Of a stretch of DNA of 64,000 bases, positions 1 through 8,688 are shown in pieces. The position numbers were made by a program, and so were the translations under genes. The notes under the pieces are model-generated. The model saw only the letters and a program-made list of their open reading frames with translations, did not search any database and was not told the origin of the DNA. The stretch is from Candidatus Heimdallarchaeota archaeon (GTDB taxonomy: Archaea; Asgardarchaeota; Heimdallarchaeia; Heimdallarchaeales; Kariarchaeaceae): the NCBI GenBank assembly GCA_026702845.1, contig JADCLS010000009.1:62001-126000 (forward strand), given 5' to 3'. Positions within the stretch are counted from its first letter, which is position 1. The number at the start of each line of letters is the position of its first letter.

Positions 1-588
1 CAAGTATGGTGGTACGATGACACAAAAGTACTCGGGGTAGTATTTGGGTACGTACCCATTGAGGAGTATGGATTCTTCATCTTGGAAACAATCATGGTAG
101 CAGAATTTACCTTGTTACTAAGTCTACAAATCCCTCTTTCTGGGAGAAAAGATAGAACATTTCAATTCTCTCTACTCAGTGAGAAATTGAATCACAAATT
201 TATTGTGGGTGCAGTGTTCTTAACATGGGCCATATTCACAATACTTCTCATACTAAACATTGAATCCATGAGGTATCTTAGCTTGATACTTTCTTGGAGT
301 CTTATACCAGTACTTATTCAGTTGGCTTATTCAACAAAACTAATCGTTAATAATTTGAAATTCATGTTATTTGCAGTGAATATCCCTGCAATCTACCTTT
401 CCATGGTGGATATACTTGCCATACATGATGGAATCTGGACGATAAGTAGTACGCAGACAATTGGAATACAACTATTTGGAATCTTACCTATCGAGGAGAT
501 GATCTTCTTCTATATGACATCTTTACTTGTAGTATTTGGATACTCACTAGCATTGATTGCCCTTAAATCTTTGGAGGAGAGAAGTTGA
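1..588 (+). CDS. crtY: Lycopene cyclase, CrtYc/CrtYd type (5' end outside window)
   Basis: The frame is open from base 1, so the gene enters from the left edge and 195 residues are visible. This family of small integral membrane proteins closes the linear ends of lycopene to beta rings. Two related modules are visible, each with the family's Pro-x-Glu-Glu signature: VPIEEYGFF (visible residues 18-26) and LPIEEMIFF (162-170). Both lie in hydrophobic segments, as in the fused archaeal form. The stop codon overlaps the start of the hydrolase gene, so it belongs to a four-gene operon. Upstream carotenoid genes would be expected to the left. The family call is strong, but the ring specificity cannot be read from sequence. 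Confidence 0.9.
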   Translation, partial: QVWWYDDTKVLGVVFGYVPIEEYGFFILETIMVAEFTLLLSLQIPLSGRKDRTFQFSLLSEKLNHKFIVGAVFLTWAIFTILLILNIESMRYLSLILSWSLIPVLIQLAYSTKLIVNNLKFMLFAVNIPAIYLSMVDILAIHDGIWTISSTQTIGIQLFGILPIEEMIFFYMTSLLVVFGYSLALIALKSLEERS

Positions 589-1262
589 AGACCATCCTTA
601 TTCCAGGATTCGGCGGATCTAATCGCCTTTATACACAGTACAATAATGCGTTTTCAGACTTTCATGTACTTGAAACCAACATTGCAGACACCATGAGTGA
701 GTATTTCTCTATGTTGGATAGTCTCATCATTGAAAAATCAAATATAATAGGATTAAGCTGGGGTGGAATTATTGCCTTGCAATATGCACAGAATAAAAGT
801 GAGAAAATCAACAAATTGCTGATCATCGGTGCAGGAAGGAAGTTACATACACCCAAGGAATTACAGTTACTTATGAATCTACCTGGTATTCTATATTATT
901 TAGCAATTATTGGATTTGTTATGCTATTTCCATTATTTTTTGTGTTTGATAGGAACGGATACCGACAAAAATATGGTGGGCTGGGGATTTTATCAAGATT
1001 GGGTTGGAGAAAAACAAAGTATCAATTCAATCAGTATGTAAAAACTACTAGATTTGAGGGAAAAATCTCTCATCCAACACTACTATTAAATTTGGAAACT
1101 GACTTTCTCATTCAACGAGAAGAGATAGAAGATTTGCAATCTGATTACACAAAAGTGAAATTTATTCCACCTCCGGATAAAGATCACATACATTTCACAC
1201 ATGAGCTTGACGAACTTATTATCAGAGAAGCTTGTGAGTTTTTCAAGGAGGAGTTATTATGA
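585..1262 (+). CDS. Alpha/beta hydrolase in the carotenoid operon
   Basis: This 225-residue protein has the alpha/beta hydrolase layout. An N-terminal strand leads to GFGGS (oxyanion region, residues 8-12), the nucleophile elbow GLSWGG puts Ser at residue 58, and a late histidine lies in DKDHIHFTH. The start is TTG at 585, overlapping the TGA of the cyclase gene (TTGA), with a purine-rich GGAGAG just before it. A hydrophobic cap segment (about residues 98-122) suggests membrane association or a lipid substrate. Its place between a carotenoid cyclase and a glycosyltransferase suggests an acyl ester substrate, possibly a carotenoid ester, but that is inference only. Confidence 0.75.
   Translation: MKTILIPGFGGSNRLYTQYNNAFSDFHVLETNIADTMSEYFSMLDSLIIEKSNIIGLSWGGIIALQYAQNKSEKINKLLIIGAGRKLHTPKELQLLMNLPGILYYLAIIGFVMLFPLFFVFDRNGYRQKYGGLGILSRLGWRKTKYQFNQYVKTTRFEGKISHPTLLLNLETDFLIQREEIEDLQSDYTKVKFIPPPDKDHIHFTHELDELIIREACEFFKEELL
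1245..1253 (+). promoter_or_regulatory. Strong Shine-Dalgarno sequence inside the carotenoid operon
   Basis: AAGGAGGAG lies six bases before the ATG at 1259, within the end of the hydrolase gene. It shows that internal operon genes use ribosome-binding sites, while many first genes in this window look leaderless. Confidence 0.8.
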
Positions 1263-1867
1263 GTGATGAATTTTTCAAAGATAATCAACAGACTTACAAA
1301 GAAGCTACTTTTATGGATTACATAAATGCAACAAATCAATTCACCAAAGTGGATTGGATCAAGTATATTGGATGGGTAGGTATGATGCTAGGCCTTGGTA
1401 TTGCAACATTAGTGTTTCTACTCATTGGACAAGCAAATGGTGCAAACTACCCCAGTTACGTGTGGTTAATCCCCATTGGCACATTTGGATTCACCTTTGC
1501 GATCAGTCTGGATAATATTGGTCATACCATACTCTATGCAGATAGAATTTCACATACTGAACTCACCATTCATAAATTCACCACCACCAATGGGGTTTTA
1601 TCAACCATATTCTTGATTCTTGGATATGCCTATCATGATTTCTTCTTTATTCCCATCCTAATCACCATAGCATTATCCATTTTCTATTCGTTTATTGACG
1701 AGGCAATACACTGGATTCGTTTTTCACAGGGTGGTTCTGGAATCATAGAAGTGACTATGCATTTCCTGATAATGTTATTCCATCCTATGATGATTTTTGC
1801 CTGGTTATACTGGTATATCAAGGATTATCCTGGTGTTGCTGAGACATTAGCTGCTCTGGGGGTATGA
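1259..1867 (+). CDS. Histidine-rich integral membrane protein of unknown function
   Basis: I do not recognise this 202-residue family. It has about five membrane segments. Seven histidines lie in or beside them (H89, H99, H105, H126, H151, H168, H175), with acidic partners nearby: D85-x3-H89, H126-D127, E148-x2-H151 and E164-x3-H168. Such spacing resembles metal or heme coordination in membrane oxidases and hydroxylases, although no named family motif is present. A strong Shine-Dalgarno (AAGGAGGAG, 1245-1253) precedes the ATG, which overlaps the preceding stop (ATGA). The operon context makes a carotenoid-modifying enzyme plausible. It is too short for a Brp/Blh dioxygenase. Confidence 0.7.
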   Translation: MSDEFFKDNQQTYKEATFMDYINATNQFTKVDWIKYIGWVGMMLGLGIATLVFLLIGQANGANYPSYVWLIPIGTFGFTFAISLDNIGHTILYADRISHTELTIHKFTTTNGVLSTIFLILGYAYHDFFFIPILITIALSIFYSFIDEAIHWIRFSQGGSGIIEVTMHFLIMLFHPMMIFAWLYWYIKDYPGVAETLAALGV

Positions 1868-2991
1868 ATATGTTAGAAGCTGTATTATTCTCAATCTACT
1901 TATTAATCATGTTTGTGTCTATACTGATCCTAGTCAAAACTAGCGTAAATACTGATGATAAGTATAATACAGCAACTAGCCTTCCAAAAGTATCCATTAT
2001 AGTTCCCGCAAGAAATGAAGAGAGTAACATTGAGGAGTGTATATCCTCACTAATATCATTGGATTATCCCGATTTTGAGATCATAGTGGTCGAGGGTAAT
2101 TCTGAGGATAAAACAGCAGAATTACTCCAATCATTTGATGATCATATCACCTTAATCAATGAACCTCCAAGACCTAATGGTTGGGTGGGCAAATCATGGG
2201 CCTGTACCGTTGGATATCAAAAAGCAACAGGTGAGGTACTACTCTTTACTGATGCTGATACAATACATACATCTCAATCACTTAAAATTATGATCGGTCA
2301 TCTTCAGCATTCTACTGGCTTCACCAGCTTAGTAACAACTCAGAAACTTAAATCCTTCTGGGAACATATGGTTACATTAGTATTCTTCATCATCTCTATA
2401 GCTGTAAGTGGAACTTCTGGAAATGATCAATCCCAATTTGCTAATGGACAATATATGATGCTAACGAGGGATAGGTATGAGGTATTAGGTCGACACGAGA
2501 TTGTAGCCAATTCCATTATTGAAGACTTAGCTTTCGGCACTCATGCAGCAAAAGAAGGTTATCCTCCCAAAATTATTAACCACAAAGATCTGGTATTTGC
2601 ACGTATGTATAACAATCTGTCTGAGATAATTGATGGTTTCAGCAAAAACATTGCCCTTGGTATGGATAAAGTGGGTATTGTAAACTCTACGAAGACAATC
2701 GTAGTCATAATTTGGGCCATGTTTGGATTCGTCACTCTTCCTGCACTATTCTGGATGCAAAGTACAGGAAGAATTCTCTATTTGGGCTTGATTCTCCTTA
2801 ATTACTTCGGATTTAGTACACTGTTCTTTTATCTAGAACAGCAGCTATCCGAACGAGGGACCAAGTACGTTTTCTTCTTCCCAATCTATTTTCTCATGTT
2901 CTTCTTCATTGCATTCAGATCAATTTTCAATACTGTTGTAAGGAAAAAAATCGCTTGGAAGAATATCAGCTATGATATCAATAAGATTTGA
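1864..2991 (+). CDS. Membrane-associated family 2 glycosyltransferase
   Basis: This 375-residue protein has an N-terminal membrane helix (about 5-25), a GT-A domain and three or four C-terminal helices (about 270-360). The GT2 core shows VSIIVPARNEE near residue 42, GNSEDKT near 78 and the metal-binding DADT near 130. The WVGKSWAC segment is typical of the CrtQ/HpnB-like subgroup, which acts on carotenoid or hopanoid-type lipids. The start overlaps the preceding stop (ATGA), making it the last gene of the operon. The likely role is glycosylation of a hydroxylated carotenoid or other isoprenoid; the substrate is inferred from context. Confidence 0.85.
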   Translation: MNMLEAVLFSIYLLIMFVSILILVKTSVNTDDKYNTATSLPKVSIIVPARNEESNIEECISSLISLDYPDFEIIVVEGNSEDKTAELLQSFDDHITLINEPPRPNGWVGKSWACTVGYQKATGEVLLFTDADTIHTSQSLKIMIGHLQHSTGFTSLVTTQKLKSFWEHMVTLVFFIISIAVSGTSGNDQSQFANGQYMMLTRDRYEVLGRHEIVANSIIEDLAFGTHAAKEGYPPKIINHKDLVFARMYNNLSEIIDGFSKNIALGMDKVGIVNSTKTIVVIIWAMFGFVTLPALFWMQSTGRILYLGLILLNYFGFSTLFFYLEQQLSERGTKYVFFFPIYFLMFFFIAFRSIFNTVVRKKIAWKNISYDINKI

Positions 2992-3010
2992 ATTTTCAGC
3001 AAAGCTAATC

Positions 3011-3017
3011 TTTAAAT
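3011..3017 (+). promoter_or_regulatory. TATA box of a leaderless transcript (VOC gene)
   Basis: TTTAAAT is centred 26 bp before the ATG at 3040, the spacing expected when transcription starts at or next to the start codon in archaea. Confidence 0.6.
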
Positions 3018-3039
3018 CAACGTTATTACACAGAAACTC

Positions 3040-3462
3040 ATGAATGAACAATGGAATACTGCTCCGTACTTATTTGTCAGTGATATTCAGCAAGCAGCCA
3101 ATTACTACAAAGAAAAACTGGGATTTAGCTTCTCACAATACTGGGGTGACCCACCATCCTTTGTCATGATGTACAGAGGTGGAATTACCATTATGCTAAG
3201 TCTCCTACCTTTGAGTGACAAGTATCCAGATATGCTTCAACCCAATAGAAAACGTGATCATCATGCTTGGGATGCATATATTTGGATTGGAAAACAGGAT
3301 ATAGAAGCCCTTTATCAGGAATTTGTTAATAATGGGGTCACTATTGCATCTAAACCAACGAAAAAAGACTATTATGGAATGTATGAGATGGAGGTTATGG
3401 ATCCCTTTGGCTATGTTCTCTGTTTTGCTCAGGATATAGTTGATTCGAAACAATCAGATTAG
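3040..3462 (+). CDS. VOC superfamily (glyoxalase/bleomycin-resistance fold) protein
   Basis: This 140-residue single VOC domain opens with the typical line PYLFVSDIQQAANYYKEKLGF (about residues 9-29) and closes with the matching second module ending EVMDPFGYVLCFAQ. The DPFGY segment carries the usual C-terminal metal-side glycine/aspartate turn. VOC proteins include dioxygenases, lyases, isomerases and drug-binding proteins, so no substrate can be given. The gene has its own TATA box and appears leaderless. Its last 68 bases overlap the convergent glycosyltransferase gene. Confidence 0.85.
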   Translation: MNEQWNTAPYLFVSDIQQAANYYKEKLGFSFSQYWGDPPSFVMMYRGGITIMLSLLPLSDKYPDMLQPNRKRDHHAWDAYIWIGKQDIEALYQEFVNNGVTIASKPTKKDYYGMYEMEVMDPFGYVLCFAQDIVDSKQSD

Positions 3463-4639
3463 AATTTTTCAATAAAATCTCGTTGATGTTCCGCTGATAT
3501 AAACCTGAAGTAATCAAAATACCCAGCATTCCAATACAGTATAACCAGCTAGAAACCTGATATTCTACTGGAAACAATCGATCACCTGAAGGGTATCTCA
3601 CCCAGGTAATGGAATAGAGTAATATTCCAGCAAACATTAACATATAGCTAATGCTACCAAGTATATTGAGATATTTGAATTTTGGTCTGACATAACAAAT
3701 CACAAAAGGTAGGAACACTGTGAAATATGGAATGTAATGAGGATACATGATACGATTGAAGAAAAAGAAGATGATGTTAAGCATATACAGCGAATACAAA
3801 AACTGATGATTGGACTTGTATTCTGACAATAGAAGATAGAAGAAATACAGACACATAACTGAGAATTGAATGTGAACAGAAAACGAATCTAGAGAATCGA
3901 GAAAATAATAGTACATGCTAATATTAGGTCTCACATCCTCCAAGTGATAGATCAAATCATGGATAAAGCGATCTGTTCCCATAAAAGGCAAAGCTATAAG
4001 AAACACCGAGAGCCCTAGACTTGAAATGAATTGAACTGCTTGTTTCACTCCCTTTGTCCGCATTAAATAGAGAATAAACAGAGGTACAAGAATCAGGGAG
4101 AATTGCTTAGCCATAATTGATACTGCAAGGAAAAAACCTGAGAGTATGAATCTACGTTTGAACAGGAGCAATATGGATAGAAAATAGAGACTGATCACCA
4201 CATTATCGTAAAATCCAGCATACACGAGGATATACTGCACTGGATTCAGATAATTTAGTATTAATACTTTGGATGCAACCTGTGGTTCTATCCAGAGCTC
4301 TCTGGCCAGCGTATAGATTATTTCTGCAAGTAGTGTATTGAATACAATCAGTTGAAGTTTGAGCAGACTAAGACTAGCACCGAAAAGTAGAAACAAAGCT
4401 GCAAGATAGTACAGATAAACTGGCGGATACGTGGGATAAGGCAATCCAGAATGATTCTGCACATCTTGATATAATAACAATCCCTGAGAAATGTCTATTG
4501 CTGCGTAATATTGCACCATCACATCTACTGGATTGACATAAAGGAAGGCAAAGGTTAACTGGATAAGAGCCACACAAAGATGGAGGGCTAGCCTGTATTT
4601 CAACTCAGCTAGGAGTTCCAGTTGAGAGATGCGTTCCAT
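3395..4639 (-). CDS. Polytopic GT-C type glycosyltransferase
   Basis: This 414-residue protein has about ten membrane segments. After the first helix comes an extracellular loop with YYAAIDISQGLLLYQD and then YPTYPPVYLYY. This Asp plus Tyr-Pro-Pro pattern is typical of GT-C enzymes of the GT87/DUF2029 and mannosyltransferase kind, which use polyprenyl-phosphate sugars outside the membrane. The likely role is surface protein or lipid glycosylation. The enzyme family is fairly clear; donor and acceptor are unknown. The last roughly 22 residues overlap the convergent VOC gene, so they are probably not part of the catalytic core. Confidence 0.75.
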   Translation of the reverse strand: MERISQLELLAELKYRLALHLCVALIQLTFAFLYVNPVDVMVQYYAAIDISQGLLLYQDVQNHSGLPYPTYPPVYLYYLAALFLLFGASLSLLKLQLIVFNTLLAEIIYTLARELWIEPQVASKVLILNYLNPVQYILVYAGFYDNVVISLYFLSILLLFKRRFILSGFFLAVSIMAKQFSLILVPLFILYLMRTKGVKQAVQFISSLGLSVFLIALPFMGTDRFIHDLIYHLEDVRPNISMYYYFLDSLDSFSVHIQFSVMCLYFFYLLLSEYKSNHQFLYSLYMLNIIFFFFNRIMYPHYIPYFTVFLPFVICYVRPKFKYLNILGSISYMLMFAGILLYSITWVRYPSGDRLFPVEYQVSSWLYCIGMLGILITSGLYQRNINEILLKNSNLIVSNQLYPEQNREHSQRDP

Positions 4640-4733
4640 AGTTACTTCAACTTAGATTGATATTTATTCATCTCGGAGAAACTTCACAAAATCTCACGGT
4701 TAGACATCATTTGTATAACAGATGTACTGTTAA

Positions 4734-5852
4734 TCAAGTGTATCCCATCTGAGACTTCACATATTGTTGTTTACTTTTTCTTGATTTAATGATGAGGCCT
4801 ATAATCAATATAATGAACAATATTATTAGAACCGCAGCTGTTTTCAATACGGTCACAACAGCATCTGGGTTATCAAAATTACTAAGGAATGCATTAAATA
4901 ATGATTTGATCTCAACATCAGTTGATAATATATAATCATCAAGTATGTACAACCTATCTGTCGATTCTGGTATCTGAAATAACTTTGTTACCTCACCAGT
5001 ATTAATATCAATTGTGAAGACTGCATTGGTCAAGTTAATTTCATCATCCACGACTAAAATGTAGAGCAGATTATCAATAATTCTTCCTGTTCCGATGATA
5101 TTTATCTCACTATCCAGGAGAACATTCCGAGATGAATTTGTGGTGAAATCAGCAATTGATAACTCATTTCCCAATATAGATACGATAATATCACCCGATT
5201 CAGAGATATTTGGCTCATTAAAGTTATCCTGTGGATCCATAATTTTCATCATCTGTGTCTGCATATTAATATTGATAAGTACAGTATTGTAGTTATTAGT
5301 ATAGGAGAAGCCTAATTCAAGCAATAAAGTACTACTTCTGTAAAAAAGATGATACACTGTTAAGTACTCAAGATCTAGTGATAAAGCAATCTCTGTCACA
5401 TTCACATCAAAAGCTGTTGATCCTGTCAAACCTGTTGTGCTCAAAGGCTCATATTCTATGGTAAATACTTCATCATCAGGGAGATAAGAACCAGCCTCTT
5501 GATTTGAAAAGAAAACAGCTTCATTTGTAATAGAAACGATAGAATAATCGGGATCAGAATGCTCATTGGCGTAATTCTCAATGACTGTTGGTACTCCATC
5601 CACCACCTGGATAAGCCGGACCCCTCCATCATTTATATAAAATCCATTCCCATTTTCCTCAACATAATTATCGATAGTACACCAACCTGTATTGTCATAA
5701 TACTGGGTATTTTCAATCAGATATTTTCCTGTCATCTCTCCTTCCATGCTGAATAGATAGATATAATTATGATAATCATCAGGATTCTGACACGCCGCAG
5801 AGACTGTCATTATGTTGATGAGAAGAAACAATCCTAAGAAGATCCTTTTCAT
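4734..5852 (-). CDS. Secreted, C-terminally membrane-anchored protein of unknown function
   Basis: I recognise no family for this 372-residue protein. It starts with a signal peptide (residues 1 to about 20, ending in a VSAAC segment that loosely resembles a lipobox). A long beta-rich extracellular region (about 21-335) contains many short repeated patterns of strand plus Asp/Asn turns, compatible with a beta-propeller. It ends in one helix (about 338-358) and a basic tail. The topology predicts an outward-facing domain tethered to the membrane. It is a single gene lying between the GT-C gene and the antiporters, all on the same strand. Confidence 0.65.
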   Translation of the reverse strand: MKRIFLGLFLLINIMTVSAACQNPDDYHNYIYLFSMEGEMTGKYLIENTQYYDNTGWCTIDNYVEENGNGFYINDGGVRLIQVVDGVPTVIENYANEHSDPDYSIVSITNEAVFFSNQEAGSYLPDDEVFTIEYEPLSTTGLTGSTAFDVNVTEIALSLDLEYLTVYHLFYRSSTLLLELGFSYTNNYNTVLININMQTQMMKIMDPQDNFNEPNISESGDIIVSILGNELSIADFTTNSSRNVLLDSEINIIGTGRIIDNLLYILVVDDEINLTNAVFTIDINTGEVTKLFQIPESTDRLYILDDYILSTDVEIKSLFNAFLSNFDNPDAVVTVLKTAAVLIILFIILIIGLIIKSRKSKQQYVKSQMGYT

Positions 5853-5914
5853 GGTCTATCCCGAATGTATCACACTATTAAATAATTACTTTTTTTGATA
5901 AATTTATTTCTGAT

Positions 5915-7174
5915 TTACTCCCTCGGATGTATCTCTCTACAGTGTTCATCATGTACATGCTCTGGTATTTCCTTGGGATTGGCTTCACCAGCTCGCTCAA
6001 TTGCAAAACGAGCTCCGTATGAACCCACAATCTCTGAGAATATGGTTGAAATAATCACTGTGGTCAAGATGATATTACCCATCTCAGTCTCTCCATGTTC
6101 TATTAGGATTTCATTTAAAACGCTTATAAGACCTAGTGCCACTCCACCCTGAGCGAGTAACCCAAATCCCAAGTTATTGGTAACACAAGGTTCAAGCTTG
6201 GCAGTTTTCCCTCCTGCGAACGCTCCACCTATTTTCCCTATTGTACGACCTAGCAGATAAATGAGGGCGAGAATTGGAAAGGGAGAAAAATCTCCAAATG
6301 ATACCCTGGCACCGACGAGTACGAAGAAAAGAGTTACAACTGGAGTCATAATAACTTCAAGGAGATCTCCTGCTTTGGCATAATTATCGCCTCCGATATT
6401 AGTAACAGCCCCACCTATGATCATAGTGGTAAAAATCACCGAGGTGTGCATAAAATGAGCTATACCCATGGCCAATAACAGGATACCAAGGGTAAATTCA
6501 AGCATTTCAAGGTCATCGTGCATCCGCTCTACTACAAAATCCAGGAGCAATCCGACTACAAGGCCAAGAATAATTGCAACACCCAATTCTGAAAACACGC
6601 CTAGGAAGAAACCTGAAACAGAGGCAGCACCTCCAAGGGTTATTACTATGAGCACAATAATTAACTCTATGAATACAACAGCCACTACATCATCAAGTGC
6701 AAGGATAACGTGGAGCCGTTTAGTAAGGCTTCCTCTCGCATTGAGTTTTCTGATCACTTCTATAGTAGCCGCTGGAGCGGTTGCAGTACTTACTCCACCT
6801 AATAATAGAGCCATGAGAAAATTCCCAGTCCATAAGAATACTAGACTGAATACTATGAAGAATGCACCGGTTGCCTCCATAACCAGCAATATGAATAATA
6901 CTCTTCTATCCTCCCAGATCTCACCATTCTTCAACTCCGTACCTATTTTGAATCCAATCAGCCCAAGAGCAACTGTTTCAACAACTATGAATAATTCCTC
7001 ATACTCATCAAAGAAATTGATACCTGAGAACAAAGTATTGGATAATGTGAATCCAACAAGTAAGTAAACCACAATATGAGGGATATTGAAACGATGTAGA
7101 GCTAGTGAAATGGATAGGCCCATAGCAAGAAATAGGCCAATAACAACCATGTGATCTGTAAAAATTGTTAGCAA
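5915..7174 (-). CDS. CPA2-family cation/proton antiporter (downstream copy)
   Basis: This 419-residue protein has about 12-13 membrane segments of the sodium/proton exchanger fold. The unwound-helix region TATAPAAT is near residues 130-137, and the ion-binding Asp pair of ALDDV is at D161-D162. Two adjacent aspartates are the mark of electrogenic NapA/NhaA-like exchangers. It shares most of its sequence with its upstream neighbour, so the two are tandem duplicates. The tail is rich in His and acidic residues (HVHDEHCREIHPRE). The start is taken as TTG 7174 because it matches the paralogue's length and a TTTAAAT box lies 27 bp upstream; ATG 7150 is the alternative. Confidence 0.85.
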   Translation of the reverse strand: MLTIFTDHMVVIGLFLAMGLSISLALHRFNIPHIVVYLLVGFTLSNTLFSGINFFDEYEELFIVVETVALGLIGFKIGTELKNGEIWEDRRVLFILLVMEATGAFFIVFSLVFLWTGNFLMALLLGGVSTATAPAATIEVIRKLNARGSLTKRLHVILALDDVVAVVFIELIIVLIVITLGGAASVSGFFLGVFSELGVAIILGLVVGLLLDFVVERMHDDLEMLEFTLGILLLAMGIAHFMHTSVIFTTMIIGGAVTNIGGDNYAKAGDLLEVIMTPVVTLFFVLVGARVSFGDFSPFPILALIYLLGRTIGKIGGAFAGGKTAKLEPCVTNNLGFGLLAQGGVALGLISVLNEILIEHGETEMGNIILTTVIISTIFSEIVGSYGARFAIERAGEANPKEIPEHVHDEHCREIHPRE

Positions 7175-7261
7175 CGTATGTCAACAAAGCAATATAATTT
7201 AAATACGTATGCATGTAGAATCCACCTATTTAAATAATCAAATGCCTAAAATTATCATTTT

Positions 7262-8515
7262 CTAATCATGAGGATGAACAACACGGATTGATTCTTCTTC
7301 AATAATCACAGGTTTTTCAGATGGATTGGCCTCACCCGACTTGATGACTGCATACTTAGCTCCATAAGCACCGACAAATATGGATAGAACAGTACCTATA
7401 ATGACCGTCGTTAGAATATCATGAGCCTGTCCTGGATGATTATATTCGATTAACATTTCAGAAACAACTGATACTAGACCCAGTGCCACACCACCCTGAC
7501 TGAGGAGACCAAATCCAATATTATTTCTGACACATGGTTCAAGATTTGCAGCTCTACCTCCAGAATATGCACCTACAATTTTCCCTATGGATCGTCCGCC
7601 TAGATACACTAGAGCAAGCCATGGAAAAGGAATAAAATCAGCAAATGTGATACGAGCACCAAAAAGCACAAAGAAAATGGTAACAATAGGGCTGAGAATA
7701 ATTTCCAATAGGTCTCCTGCTTTCTCGTAATTTGCCCCACCCACATTTGTGGTTACAGCTCCAATAATCATTGTTGTAAAGATAACACTAGTGTGTACAT
7801 AATGAGCTATCCCGATAGTTAACAATACGATACCCAGAGTGAATTCCATCATCTCTAAATCATCAACCATGCGTTCGACGACATAATCCAAGATGAAACC
7901 AACAACTATACCCAGAATTATCGCATAGCCTAGTTCATGCAATATACCCAAGGAAAACTCATGGAAGGAAAAGGTCTCACCAAAAGTTGAAGTGACGATC
8001 ACTAGCACGGTCTCGATAACTAGCACAGCGATAACATCATCAAGGGCGAGTATCCACTGCACCTTTGTGGTTAGGCTACCCTTTGCCCTTAATTTTTTGA
8101 GTACAGCAACTGTAGCAGCCGGGGCTGTAGCAGTTGCAAATGCACCTAGTAATAGGCCTACGAGTATATCCCCAGTGATTGCTGAAACCAAGGTGAAAAC
8201 AACAATGAAAGCTCCACCTGCTTCCATGGTGAGAAGGAGGAGCAATACTTTCCGATCCTTGAGAATCTCCTTCAATTTCAATTCAGTACCGATTCTGAAA
8301 CCAATTAACCCAAGTGCAACATTTTCTGTAACAATAAACATCGTGGAAAATTCAGCATAGAAATCCAGATTGCTATAGAGGGAATTGGCAAGTACAAATC
8401 CTATCAATAGGTAGATAACCACATGTGGAGCACCAATTCTCTGAAAAACAAAAGATAATGACAATCCCAGAGTTAAGAATAAACCAATCATGACGATAGG
8501 ATCGGAAATAATCAC
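7262..8515 (-). CDS. CPA2-family cation/proton antiporter (upstream copy)
   Basis: This 417-residue close paralogue of the following gene has the same membrane layout, the TATAPAAT segment (about 128-135) and the Asp pair of ALDDV at D159-D160. The start is GTG at 8515. Both copies end in a conserved GEANP motif followed by a charged cytoplasmic tail. Here the tail is acidic (IEEESIRVVHPHD); in the other copy it is His-rich, hinting at separate regulation. The copies are 87 bp apart on one strand and may be co-transcribed. They probably exchange Na+ or K+ for protons; the ion cannot be told from sequence. Confidence 0.85.
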   Translation of the reverse strand: MIISDPIVMIGLFLTLGLSLSFVFQRIGAPHVVIYLLIGFVLANSLYSNLDFYAEFSTMFIVTENVALGLIGFRIGTELKLKEILKDRKVLLLLLTMEAGGAFIVVFTLVSAITGDILVGLLLGAFATATAPAATVAVLKKLRAKGSLTTKVQWILALDDVIAVLVIETVLVIVTSTFGETFSFHEFSLGILHELGYAIILGIVVGFILDYVVERMVDDLEMMEFTLGIVLLTIGIAHYVHTSVIFTTMIIGAVTTNVGGANYEKAGDLLEIILSPIVTIFFVLFGARITFADFIPFPWLALVYLGGRSIGKIVGAYSGGRAANLEPCVRNNIGFGLLSQGGVALGLVSVVSEMLIEYNHPGQAHDILTTVIIGTVLSIFVGAYGAKYAVIKSGEANPSEKPVIIEEESIRVVHPHD

Positions 8516-8688
8516 AATTCATCCCCGGTATTTATTCTATATATAGCTTTAGTGTATTCTTTATGTATCAAGTGCCATATCTATCTAAAACTTAATATTT
8601 CTTTTTTTTCTGCAAGTTATTGGAAATTTTTCTTAAAAATTAGATTGATTAATTTAAAATTGAATTTTTATACAAAGAAATCGCCAAA

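Noticed and set aside
6468..7067. A 199-codon open frame on the plus strand opposite the antiporter gene
   Set aside because: Its Ser/Thr/Asn-rich translation has no domain and mirrors the membrane-protein codons beneath; the antiporter has clear family motifs.
7992..8360. A 122-codon plus-strand frame opposite the second antiporter
   Set aside because: It is the same antisense shadow as in the first copy, caused by shared codon pattern, not an independent gene.
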